From IMG/VR virus record IMGVR_UViG_3300047157_000058, positions 1 through 36,747 of that record: DNA of 36,747 nt; one strand, given 5' to 3'. The stretch's first letter is position 1. Each line of letters begins with the position of its first letter. Source of the stretch: a virus. Positions 16,321 through 23,256 of this stretch are shown in pieces. The position numbers and the translations under genes were made by a program. The notes beneath the pieces were generated by a model that had not been told where the DNA came from, did not search any database, and worked only from the letters and a program-made list of their open reading frames with translations.

Positions 16321-16498
16321 CTATAAATATGAAGTAATAATTGACAATGAGATATCAGTAAAGTTTGATACTAAAGGTAGAGCAGAAGAATATAAACTTG
16401 CAATAGAGAAAACAAACAATTATAATACTGTTAGTATCAAGAGATACTGGTACATGGATGAACTTATAACACAGGAGGATAGTAATGAAAGCAAATAG
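16313..16498 (+). CDS. Small hypothetical protein
   Basis: 61 residues, overlapping the previous gene by eight bases, with GAGGAGAAGG upstream. MANYKYEVIIDNEISVKFDT and RAEEYKLAIEKTNNYNTVSI suggest a small beta-alpha-beta fold. Ends acidic. Not recognised. Confidence 0.65.
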   Translation: MANYKYEVIIDNEISVKFDTKGRAEEYKLAIEKTNNYNTVSIKRYWYMDELITQEDSNESK

Positions 16499-16658
16499 CT
16501 TTAGTTTTATGAAGGAAGGTTTTGACTGGGAACAGGAACAGGGCAATGACATGGAAGAGATAGACATGGAAAAAGTCTACATGGAAGTTGATGACTTATG
16601 GGATGCGTATAGAGAAACAGGTATGCGACCAAGTGATTTCATTTCGGAGATAGATTAA
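16485..16658 (+). CDS. Small acidic hypothetical protein
   Basis: 57 residues with AGGAGG seven bases before the ATG. The product is very acidic (MKANSFSFMKEGFDWEQEQG, then EEIDMEKVYMEVDDLWDAYR) and ends SDFISEID. Small acidic early proteins of phages are often DNA mimics or inhibitors of host enzymes, but nothing here identifies a target. Overlaps both neighbours by one to 14 bases. Confidence 0.65.
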   Translation: MKANSFSFMKEGFDWEQEQGNDMEEIDMEKVYMEVDDLWDAYRETGMRPSDFISEID

Positions 16659-16828
16659 TGGCTAACCCTAATAATAATATGAACGCTTATAACCAAGCAT
16701 TAATAATTAATAGAGATTTAAAGAAAAGAATTGACAAAGCTAATGCAATAATAGATAATCTATTAGAAGTTAACGAGCACTTACAATATTTACATGACCT
16801 AAAGGAGATACTAAATGGCAGACATTAA
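16658..16828 (+). CDS. Small helical hypothetical protein
   Basis: 56 residues. The ATG shares a base with the preceding stop (TAATG). After an Asn-rich start (MANPNNNMNAYNQALIINRD) the rest is a single amphipathic helix (LKKRIDKANAIIDNLLEVNE), consistent with a dimeric coiled coil. It overlaps the next gene by 14 bases. Not recognised. Confidence 0.6.
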   Translation: MANPNNNMNAYNQALIINRDLKKRIDKANAIIDNLLEVNEHLQYLHDLKEILNGRH

Positions 16829-17057
16829 TGGAGTAGAAAGAACTTATGCTAACAAAGATGAGTATGATTGGGAAGGTGGTGAGGTTGACAATGGACCTGA
16901 CTTTGATACTTACACAGTAGATGTAAAGTGGACAGGTACCATTGCTTCCTTTAACATCATGGCTGAGAACCAAGCTCAAGCAATTGAGATAGCTAATGAA
17001 AAGCTAGACATGGACAGCAATGGTTTAATATTTTTTGATGCGAGGGTAATGGAATGA
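16815..17057 (+). CDS. Small acidic hypothetical protein
   Basis: 80 residues with AAAGGAGA before the ATG. The acidic start (ERTYANKDEYDWEGGEVDNG) is followed by TYTVDVKWTGTIASFNIMAE and a helix AQAIEIANEKLDM, the same strand-helix-strand layout as the 55-residue gene at 15649. These may be distant paralogues. Ends by overlapping the zinc-ribbon gene (ATGGAATGAG). Confidence 0.65.
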   Translation: MADINGVERTYANKDEYDWEGGEVDNGPDFDTYTVDVKWTGTIASFNIMAENQAQAIEIANEKLDMDSNGLIFFDARVME

Positions 17058-17230
17058 GATGCAGAGCGTGTAACAAACAACTGAACGATAACGAGTCAGT
17101 GTATAAAGACAATGAAACAGGTGAGTATTTAGATATGTGTAATAACTGTATTCGTAAGAGCTATGCAAGCTTTGACTTGGAAGGTGATGACGATAGAAAA
17201 TATGTTGAAACTTTGTTTACAAAATTATAA
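17054..17230 (+). CDS. Zinc-ribbon protein
   Basis: 58 residues. Two cysteine pairs, CRAC at residues 3-6 and CNNC about 25 residues later, form a classic zinc-ribbon knuckle. The rest is acidic (SFDLEGDDDRKYVE). Small phage zinc ribbons often bind nucleic acid or RNA polymerase, so a transcriptional role is possible. It overlaps the 80-residue gene by four bases and its stop lies within the P3 promoter spacer. Confidence 0.75.
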   Translation: MRCRACNKQLNDNESVYKDNETGEYLDMCNNCIRKSYASFDLEGDDDRKYVETLFTKL

Positions 17231-17244
17231 TAGTATGTTATAAT
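17216..17244 (+). promoter_or_regulatory. Rightward sigma70-type promoter P3, before SSB
   Basis: -35 TTTACA (17216-17221), 17-base spacer, -10 TATAAT (17239-17244, perfect). It overlaps the last codons of the zinc-ribbon gene. A start near 17251 gives a leader of about 120 bases containing four AT-rich repeats and a hairpin before the SSB gene. It would drive the replication genes separately from P1 and P2. Confidence 0.7.
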
Positions 17245-17267
17245 ATTATTATAGATATATAGATATT

Positions 17268-17311
17268 AAAGGTTAATAAAAGGTTAAGTAAAGGATAAAT
17301 AAAAGATATAT
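17268..17311 (+). repeat. Four imperfect AT-rich tandem repeats
   Basis: AAAGGTTAAT, AAAAGGTTAAGT, AAAGGATAAAT and AAAAGATATAT follow one another with a 10-12 base period. The surrounding 17225-17350 is very AT-rich. The pattern suits origin iterons next to an unwinding region, or an upstream element in the SSB leader. The flanking sequence holds nothing else apart from P3 and the hairpin. Confidence 0.55.
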
Positions 17312-17323
17312 TAATAGCTATTA

Positions 17324-17358
17324 TGGTGTCGTAGTTATTAATAATTTTTCAGACACCA
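17324..17358 (+). promoter_or_regulatory. Leader hairpin before SSB
   Basis: TGGTGTC and GACACCA are perfect seven-base arms separated by 21 AT-rich bases, ending just before the ribosome binding site GAGGA of the SSB gene. In RNA this would place a stem beside the initiation site and could control SSB translation. The A/T loop could bind SSB protein itself. The regulatory idea is inference. Confidence 0.4.
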
Positions 17359-17372
17359 ATGAGGATATAATT

Positions 17373-17819
17373 ATGGCAGTAGCAATCGGTGAAGCACTAT
17401 ACCCGGCTCTCTTTGAACCAAAGGTAGATAAATACACACCAACACCCGGAGTTTATTCAATAGACTTGAAGGTAACTGATGAAGAAAGGGATAGACTAAT
17501 AGCATCCGGTATCAAACCAAAACAAAAAGATGCTAATGTGTTTGTGTTTAAACGTAAGCCTATCACAGCTAAGGGCAACCACATGCCTGCACCTACAGTA
17601 GTAGATGAGAACAAGCATGGTTGGGATAGTGCAATTAAGATTGGCAATGGCTCGCAAGTTAAGGTGGCGTACTCAACATACGAACACCAAGCAACTGAGC
17701 AGTTCGGTCTAGGTAAATCTTTAGATGCTGTACAGGTGGTCAACCTTGTGGAATACACAGGTGGTGGCAATGCACTTGATGAGTTTGATGCAGTAACTAA
17801 GGAAGATGTTCCATTCTAA
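17373..17819 (+). CDS. ssb: Single-stranded DNA-binding protein, T7 gp2.5-like
   Basis: 148 residues with GAGGA upstream. The N-terminal part (ALYPALFEPKVDKYTPTPGV) and the OB-fold strands (YSIDLKVTDEERDRL, WDSAIKIGNGSQVKVAYSTY) resemble gp2.5/DUF2815-type phage SSBs. The C-terminus is acidic and ends DVPF, the aromatic tail that T7 gp2.5 uses to contact polymerase and helicase. Length is shorter than T7 gp2.5 (232). It protects single strands and coordinates the replisome encoded immediately downstream. Confidence 0.8.
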   Translation: MAVAIGEALYPALFEPKVDKYTPTPGVYSIDLKVTDEERDRLIASGIKPKQKDANVFVFKRKPITAKGNHMPAPTVVDENKHGWDSAIKIGNGSQVKVAYSTYEHQATEQFGLGKSLDAVQVVNLVEYTGGGNALDEFDAVTKEDVPF

Positions 17820-17821
17820 TA

Positions 17822-17837
17822 GGCATAACATGTTATG
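17822..17837 (+). repeat. Palindromic element, copy 4 (shortened)
   Basis: GGCATAACATGTTATG followed by TCA in place of CGT. The 14-base palindrome core is intact while the outermost pair is lost. It lies two bases after the SSB stop and four bases before the terminator stem. Confidence 0.8.
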
Positions 17838-17840
17838 TCA

Positions 17841-17875
17841 TGGCTACTCTGTAATGGGGTAGCCACTTTTAATTT
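17841..17875 (+). terminator. Terminator-like hairpin after SSB
   Basis: TGGCTAC and GTAGCCA form a perfect seven-pair stem with an 11-base loop, followed by CTTTTAATTT. The short T run suggests incomplete termination, which would raise SSB transcript over the helicase and polymerase genes that follow without a clear promoter of their own. Confidence 0.65.
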
Positions 17876-17889
17876 AACTGGGATGAATT

Positions 17890-19500
17890 ATGGAACAGCA
17901 ACAAGGCACCTTTGTTCAACACGAACCATGTCCACAGTGTGGCAGTAAAGATAACCTAGCAAGGTACTCTACTGGTCAAGGATATTGTTTTGGTTGTGGA
18001 CATTGGGAAGGACCTAACGGTCAGAGTAAAGCTGAACCAATTATAGAGGATAAGAGTATGCAATTATTTACAGGTAACAGTGGTGCCATTGTAGACAGAG
18101 GTATCAATGCAGATGTTGTGCAGAAGTATGGCGTTACCTTACAGTACGGAGAGGATGGTTTAATCAAGAAGCATTGCTATCCATACCATGATGCTGACAA
18201 TGGTGAGCATCTAGGTAACAAGATACGCACTGTTGATACCAAAGACTTTCTATATGATGGTAACAGTAAGGATGTAGGACTGTTTGGAGAGAACATATTC
18301 AAGGGTGGTGGTAAGTACATCACAGTCTGCGAGGGCGAGCTTGATGCAATGAGTGTTCACCAAATGTTCGGTAACAAGTACGCATCAGTCAGTCTACGCA
18401 CTGGCTCTAAAGGTGCGAAGAATGATATCAAGCGTAGCCTTGAGTACCTAGAGTCATTCGACTGGGTAGTCTTGTGCTTTGACACAGACAAGGCAGGCAA
18501 GGATGCAACCAAGAGCGTGGTAGATTTGTTCTCACCTAACAAAGTTAAGGTGTGTAACCTACCTCTCAAGGATGCAAACGAAATGCTATTGCAAGGCAAG
18601 ATAGCTGACTTCACTAGGGCATGGTGGGATGCCAAGCCTTACAGACCTGATGGTATTGTAGCTAGTGAGGACACATGGAACATACTGACAGAGGAGATAC
18701 GTGTCGAGTCCGTTCCTTATCCGTGGGTTGGCGTCAATGATTTAACCTATGGTTTCCGTAAGGGTGAGCTTGTAACTATTACAAGTGGCTCAGGCATGGG
18801 TAAATCTCAAATGGTCAGAGAGCTAGAACATTACTTGCTCAATGCAACTGATGAGAACATAGGTATCTTAGCTTTGGAAGAGAGCGTAAAGAATACTACG
18901 CTAGGTGTTATGTCCATTGAAGCTAACAAACCATTGCACCTCAACATGCAAGACATAGACGACAGTGAGCTTAAAGGTTACTGGGATAAGACCATGGGCA
19001 AAGGTCGTGTGTTTATGTATGACCACTTCGGTAGTACCAGTGAGGATAACTTACTCTCTAAGGTACGCTACCTAGCCAAAGGTTTGGACTGTAAGTGGAT
19101 TGTATTGGACCACCTGTCTATCGTAGTCAGTGACCAAGAGGTTATGGATGAGCGTAAAGCTATTGATAGTATCATGACTAAGCTACGACAGCTCGTACAG
19201 GAAACAGGCATAGGCTTGTTCCTTGTTTCTCACTTGCGTAGACCAATGGGTAAGGGTCATGAAGAAGGTGGACAGATAAGTCTATCAGAGCTTCGAGGTT
19301 CAGCTAGTATTGCACAGCTATCCGACATGGTGATTGGCTTAGAAAGAAACCAACAAGCTGATGACCCTGTGGTTCGTAACACTACGATACTTAGAGTCTT
19401 AAAGAATAGATTCAGTGGACTCACTGGTCCTGCATGTTCTCTACACTACGACAAAGAAACTGGTAGAATGAAGGAAACAGATTCAGTGGGAGAATTTTAA
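17890..19500 (+). CDS. Primase-helicase, T7 gp4-like
   Basis: 536 residues (T7 gp4: 566). Zinc ribbon with Cys 14, 17, 33 and 36 (PCPQC ... CFGC) for template recognition. TOPRIM primase core follows with VCEGELDAMSVHQMFG and LCFDTDKAGKDA. The RecA/DnaB-type helicase has Walker A GSGMGKS (Lys 305), EES after strand 2 (LALEES), Walker B WIVLDHLSI, and VSHLRRP and LRGSASIAQLSD later. The domain order matches T7 gp4. It unwinds the fork and lays primers for the polymerase, whose start overlaps this stop as TAATG. Confidence 0.93.
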   Translation: MEQQQGTFVQHEPCPQCGSKDNLARYSTGQGYCFGCGHWEGPNGQSKAEPIIEDKSMQLFTGNSGAIVDRGINADVVQKYGVTLQYGEDGLIKKHCYPYHDADNGEHLGNKIRTVDTKDFLYDGNSKDVGLFGENIFKGGGKYITVCEGELDAMSVHQMFGNKYASVSLRTGSKGAKNDIKRSLEYLESFDWVVLCFDTDKAGKDATKSVVDLFSPNKVKVCNLPLKDANEMLLQGKIADFTRAWWDAKPYRPDGIVASEDTWNILTEEIRVESVPYPWVGVNDLTYGFRKGELVTITSGSGMGKSQMVRELEHYLLNATDENIGILALEESVKNTTLGVMSIEANKPLHLNMQDIDDSELKGYWDKTMGKGRVFMYDHFGSTSEDNLLSKVRYLAKGLDCKWIVLDHLSIVVSDQEVMDERKAIDSIMTKLRQLVQETGIGLFLVSHLRRPMGKGHEEGGQISLSELRGSASIAQLSDMVIGLERNQQADDPVVRNTTILRVLKNRFSGLTGPACSLHYDKETGRMKETDSVGEF

Positions 19501-21275
19501 TGAAACAAATTATACTAGACATAGAAGCGAACGGTCTTAGACCTGACACTATATGGTGTATAGTTGCTAAGGAGGTAGAGTATGGAACTACTAACACATT
19601 TATTGGCGAAGATATTTTTAGCTTTCCTGATTGGGTACGTCTTAATGGTATTACTCACATTTGTGGGCATAATATTATTGGATATGATTTACCCGTACTG
19701 GAAAAGATTACGGGATTCAAATGGGAAAAAGCTATTCAAGATACGCTAGTCATGTCAAGACTTGCCAACCCTAACAGGGAAGCAGGTCATTCACTAGAGT
19801 CATGGGGTAACAGGCTTGGCTTTAGCAAGGGCGACCACTCTGAATGGGGTGAGTTCTCTTGGGATATGGTTGAGTATTGTAAGCGTGATGTTGAGTTAAC
19901 TGAGAAGGTATACGAAACATTGACCAAAGAACTGTCAGGTTTCAGAGAGGAGAGCATCAAGCTTGAGCATGATGTGGCTCGTATCATTACCCAACAGATA
20001 GAGAATGGTTGGTTTATTAATGAGCGTGAAGCTAACCTATTACTTGGTGAGCTGAGAGAAAAGCTACATAATGTAGAGGTTGATGTGCGTAATACATTCA
20101 AGCCATTACCTGTGTGGATAGACTTACAGCATCCCGGTGACAAGTGGTACAACAAGGATGGTAGTACGTCCAAGCGTGCACAAGCACAGCTAGACAAGGG
20201 TGCTCATTGGTTAGAGGAGGGTAATGCTATTGTTGACATAGACAGTGACTGGGGATATAAGAAGTGGGGTTACTATATATACCCTGACTTTAACCTTGGC
20301 TCTCGTCAACAGATAGCTAGGTACCTTAAACACTTTGGTTGGAAACCTACTGAGTTTACAGAGAAAGGTAACACGATTGTCAACGAGCGTGTACTCAATG
20401 AGGTAGACTTACCACAGGCTAAACAGATAGCTGAGTACCTTATGTTACAGAAACGTGTAGCACAGGTGCAGAGTTGGGTAGATTCAATAGAGATTGATGG
20501 CAGAGTACGTGGCTATGTCAATCCTATCGGTGCTGTGACTGGTCGCATGACACATGCTAGACCTAACTTAGCACAGGTACCTGCATCCTATTCACCTTAC
20601 GGTGCTGAGTGTCGTAAGCTATGGACCGTAGAACATGGTAACTTCCTAGTAGGTATGGATGCCAGTGGTCTTGAGTTACGTATGCTCGCCCACTATATGA
20701 ATGACCCTTCCTATACTCGTGAGGTATTAGATGGTGACATTCATACTGCTAATCAAAAGTCTGCCGGTCTACCTACCCGTGACCAAGCCAAGACTTTCAT
20801 CTATGCTTTCCTATATGGTGCAGGTGATGAGAAGATTGGTAGCATTGTAGGTGGTACATCTGCTGATGGTAAGGAAGTCAAGCGTAAGTTCCTTGATAAC
20901 ACACCTGCTCTCAAGTCTTTACGTGAGCGTGTAGCGACAGCATCTAAGCGTGGCTACCTCATAGGCTTAGATGGTAGGCGTATCATAGTAAGGTCTGAGC
21001 ACTCTGCTCTCAACACTTTACTTCAAGGTGCAGGTGCTATCGTCATGAAGAAAGCTTTAGTCCTTCTTGATAAGAATGCTAGATGGCGAGAGCTTAACTA
21101 TAAGATTGTTGGTAACATACATGATGAGATACAGACAGAAGTTCTTGATATGGATTCCAAAGCTTTTGGTGAGCTTGCTGTTCTTGCAATAGAAGAAGCA
21201 GGTAAAGCCTTTAACCTTAACTGTCCACTGGATGGTGAATACAAGATAGGAGAAACGTGGAATGAAACGCACTAA
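19500..21275 (+). CDS. Family A DNA polymerase, T7 gp5-like
   Basis: 591 residues (T7 gp5: 704). 3'-5' exonuclease: ExoI LDIEANGL (D7, E9), ExoII GHNIIGYD, ExoIII YCKRDVE. Polymerase: motif A GMDASGLELRMLAHY with metal-binding D387, motif B RDQAKTFIYAFLYGAG with Tyr at the position of E. coli Phe762, motif C HDE (541-543). LTGRMTHARPNLAQ-type sequence precedes motif A. The proofreading residues are complete. The shorter length comes mostly from reduced thumb and linker regions, and no insertion like the T7 thioredoxin loop is obvious. It replicates the genome and overlaps the DUF3310 gene by 14 bases. Confidence 0.93.
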   Translation: MKQIILDIEANGLRPDTIWCIVAKEVEYGTTNTFIGEDIFSFPDWVRLNGITHICGHNIIGYDLPVLEKITGFKWEKAIQDTLVMSRLANPNREAGHSLESWGNRLGFSKGDHSEWGEFSWDMVEYCKRDVELTEKVYETLTKELSGFREESIKLEHDVARIITQQIENGWFINEREANLLLGELREKLHNVEVDVRNTFKPLPVWIDLQHPGDKWYNKDGSTSKRAQAQLDKGAHWLEEGNAIVDIDSDWGYKKWGYYIYPDFNLGSRQQIARYLKHFGWKPTEFTEKGNTIVNERVLNEVDLPQAKQIAEYLMLQKRVAQVQSWVDSIEIDGRVRGYVNPIGAVTGRMTHARPNLAQVPASYSPYGAECRKLWTVEHGNFLVGMDASGLELRMLAHYMNDPSYTREVLDGDIHTANQKSAGLPTRDQAKTFIYAFLYGAGDEKIGSIVGGTSADGKEVKRKFLDNTPALKSLRERVATASKRGYLIGLDGRRIIVRSEHSALNTLLQGAGAIVMKKALVLLDKNARWRELNYKIVGNIHDEIQTEVLDMDSKAFGELAVLAIEEAGKAFNLNCPLDGEYKIGETWNETH

Positions 21276-21507
21276 CTTTACATGTGACAACGTAAACCCT
21301 AGCCATTACAGGCAAGGCAACATAGAAGTAATAGACTTTATACTGGACCAAAAGATGGACTACCTAACTGCGTCAGCTATGAAGTATATCTGTAGACATA
21401 ATCACAAACATGGTGAGGATGGAGATGGTCAGATAGATGACCTAAGAAAAGCAAGATGGTTCATTGAGAAACTAATCGAGCAAAAACTGGGAGCAAAAGA
21501 TGAGTAA
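21262..21507 (+). CDS. DUF3310 protein, related to T7 gp1.7
   Basis: 81 residues. NPSHYRQGNIEVIDFI, then MKYICRHNHKH and DDLRKARWFIEKLI, are the characteristic DUF3310 signatures. T7 gp1.7, which carries this domain, is a nucleotide kinase acting on dTMP/dGMP, though this protein is much shorter and may keep only part of the function. It lies between polymerase and nuclease genes with overlaps on both sides, consistent with a role in nucleotide supply. Confidence 0.8.
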   Translation: MKRTNFTCDNVNPSHYRQGNIEVIDFILDQKMDYLTASAMKYICRHNHKHGEDGDGQIDDLRKARWFIEKLIEQKLGAKDE

Positions 21508-22342
21508 TATAGATGACTTAGTTCAAGATATATACGACTTAGCTGAAACAAAGAGTCACCCTGCTAGGGTACCTGCCGAACAAATCTTTAAAGACTTCGG
21601 TTCCAACATGGAATCTATACTTAGAGATTGGCTATACCCTAAGGACTATAGCGGTGGCACATTAAGGATGTCTAACATTGGACACCCTGATAGAAAGCTG
21701 TGGTACAAACACAGGAAAGATAAGTACAAAGGTGAGAGGTTAAGAGCTCACACTTTAATCAAGTTTCTTTATGGTCACTTGATTGAAGAGATGATACTAG
21801 CACTGGTCAAACTCTCCGGTCATGATGTAACAGATGAACAGAAGAGAGTAGAGCTTGAAGGTATCAAGGGTTCAATGGACTGTAAGATTGATGGTCTATT
21901 GTGTGATGTAAAGTCTACATCAACCTATGGCTTCAAGAAATTCAAAGAGAACAGTCTGCAATATGACGACCCCTTTGGATACATAGACCAAATCAGTGGC
22001 TATGGTCAGGCTGAGGGTGCTGATGAAGCATGCTTCCTAGCCATGGATAAATCAAACGGACACCTAGCTGTATCAAAGGTGGACCTGTTAGATAAAGATG
22101 TAGTAAAAAGAATCAAGCATGTTAAGGAGATGATAGAACTAGATACAATTCCTGAACCATGTTATGACCTAGTGCCTGATGGTAAATCAGGTAACATGAA
22201 GCTTCCAGTAGGATGTTCTTACTGTGAGTATAAGAAACATTGTTACCCTAACATGAGAGTCTTTGCCTATTCAAGTGGTCCAAGATTCTTAGCGGTAGTT
22301 AATGTAGAACCTAAAGTAATGGAGATTAGAAACTATGAGTAA
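21500..22342 (+). CDS. PD-(D/E)XK exonuclease with Cas4/AddB-like cysteines
   Basis: 280 residues. The nuclease core is visible at residues 124-140 (GSMDCKIDGLLCDVKSTS), where D131, D136 and K138 fit the D-x(n)-D/E-x-K active site, followed by QISGYGQAEG as the Q-motif helix typical of RecB-like nucleases. Near the C-terminus CSYCEYKKHC (C239, C242, C248) has the exact C-x2-C-x5-C spacing of Cas4 and AddB iron-sulfur clusters. A further Cys (C221) precedes it, but no N-terminal cysteine is present as in canonical Cas4. Position between polymerase and endonuclease I corresponds to T7 gp6 exonuclease. Confidence 0.8.
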   Translation: MSNIDDLVQDIYDLAETKSHPARVPAEQIFKDFGSNMESILRDWLYPKDYSGGTLRMSNIGHPDRKLWYKHRKDKYKGERLRAHTLIKFLYGHLIEEMILALVKLSGHDVTDEQKRVELEGIKGSMDCKIDGLLCDVKSTSTYGFKKFKENSLQYDDPFGYIDQISGYGQAEGADEACFLAMDKSNGHLAVSKVDLLDKDVVKRIKHVKEMIELDTIPEPCYDLVPDGKSGNMKLPVGCSYCEYKKHCYPNMRVFAYSSGPRFLAVVNVEPKVMEIRNYE

Positions 22343-22499
22343 GGAATATAAATTAATAGTAGCAGATGTACGTAGCTTTGAAGCACAAGTTAACAGAGGT
22401 TTAGAAACTGGATGGGACTTACAAGGTATTCCATTCTATGATGGCTCTAGGTTTATCCAAGCTATGATTAGAGAGAAGTCTAAGAAGAAGGATAAATAA
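22335..22499 (+). CDS. Small DUF1737-like protein
   Basis: 54 residues: MSKEYKLIVADVRSFEAQVN, GLETGWDLQGIPF and RFIQAMIREK follow the DUF1737 pattern (YKLV...V...L..GW...G.P...QA). Function of that family is unknown. It overlaps the nuclease stop by eight bases and shares a base with the next start. Confidence 0.65.
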   Translation: MSKEYKLIVADVRSFEAQVNRGLETGWDLQGIPFYDGSRFIQAMIREKSKKKDK

Positions 22500-22765
22500 T
22501 GGAGTGGAGATACAGGGGTATGATGGACAAGGATGGTGTCTGTACTGTAAGGGAAGTGTTCTATGAACCTGATGGTACAATCAGTAGCTTTGCTGTCGAC
22601 CCTGCCTATCCCACAGGTGACAGTCCGGATGAGCTGATAACACACATGGCTCTGATGTTGGAAAGTCTACAGCAACCATTCTTACTTGAAGGAGATTTTA
22701 TACCTGAGGGTGATGATGAACTACAATTTACTTTTGTTAGAGAAGATGAAAAAAAATACCACTAA
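22499..22765 (+). CDS. Hypothetical phage protein
   Basis: 88 residues beginning MEWRYRGMMDKDGVCTVREV with VFYEPDGTISSFAVDPAYPT, then a helix DELITHMALMLESLQQP and an acidic end. The Y-x-P-DG-x-I-x-x-(Y/F) strand pattern occurs in small phage proteins near endonuclease I from memory. Function unknown. Start overlaps the previous stop (TAATG) and its end overlaps endonuclease I by 20 bases. Confidence 0.65.
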   Translation: MEWRYRGMMDKDGVCTVREVFYEPDGTISSFAVDPAYPTGDSPDELITHMALMLESLQQPFLLEGDFIPEGDDELQFTFVREDEKKYH

Positions 22766-23114
22766 ATATAGGAACAAGTTTGAAGCCGGTATTGGTGAGA
22801 AGTTAACCGGTTGGAACTATGAACCATACCACATACCTTACATAACTAAACGTAAGTATGTACCTGACTTTACTAAGGGTAACATCTTAGTTGAATGTAA
22901 AGGATTCTTTAGGACTGGTGATACGCAGAAGTACAAGGCTATAAGAGATTCATTACATTCACAAGAGCTAGTGTTTGTCTTGACCAACGCTAACAAGAAA
23001 GTTAGGAAGGGTTCCAAGATTACTATGGGTGAGTGGTGCGACAAGGAAGGGTTCAAGTGGTTCACAACAGATACATTGAAGGAGCTAAAGCGTTATGGCA
23101 CTACTACTAAATGA
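22746..23114 (+). CDS. Endonuclease I (Holliday junction resolvase), T7 gp3-like
   Basis: 122 residues from the ATG at 22746. A frame from 22686 would overlap the previous gene by 80 bases and lacks a ribosome site, while 22746 has GAGAAG upstream. Catalytic residues match T7 gp3: E18 (FEAGIGEKL), D41 (YVPDF), E50 and K52 (VECKG). KGSKITMGEWCDKEGFKW matches the C-terminal part of gp3 (KGSPTSYGEFCEKHGIKF type). It resolves branched DNA before packaging and may help degrade host DNA. Confidence 0.9.
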   Translation: MKKNTTKYRNKFEAGIGEKLTGWNYEPYHIPYITKRKYVPDFTKGNILVECKGFFRTGDTQKYKAIRDSLHSQELVFVLTNANKKVRKGSKITMGEWCDKEGFKWFTTDTLKELKRYGTTTK

Positions 23115-23256
23115 ACTAAAAGAAAAGATAACTAAAGAGTTTGATGTCTGTCTGCTCTGTGAGTTCCTCGACATAGAACCTGAGGAACTGGTAGAAAGAT
23201 TTGATGACAAGCTTATTGATAACATACATAAATTTAAAGGACTAGAGGATGAATAA
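23095..23256 (+). CDS. Small acidic helical protein before RNR
   Basis: 53 residues (MALLLNELKEKITKEFDVCL, LCEFLDIEPEELVERFDDKL). The centre DVCLLCEFLDI-x-PEELVERF suggests a small helical domain with a Cys pair. It overlaps endonuclease I by 20 bases and the reductase start by eight bases, so it is coupled to both. Small proteins with this pattern precede replication genes in related marine phages from memory. Function unknown. Confidence 0.65.
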   Translation: MALLLNELKEKITKEFDVCLLCEFLDIEPEELVERFDDKLIDNIHKFKGLEDE

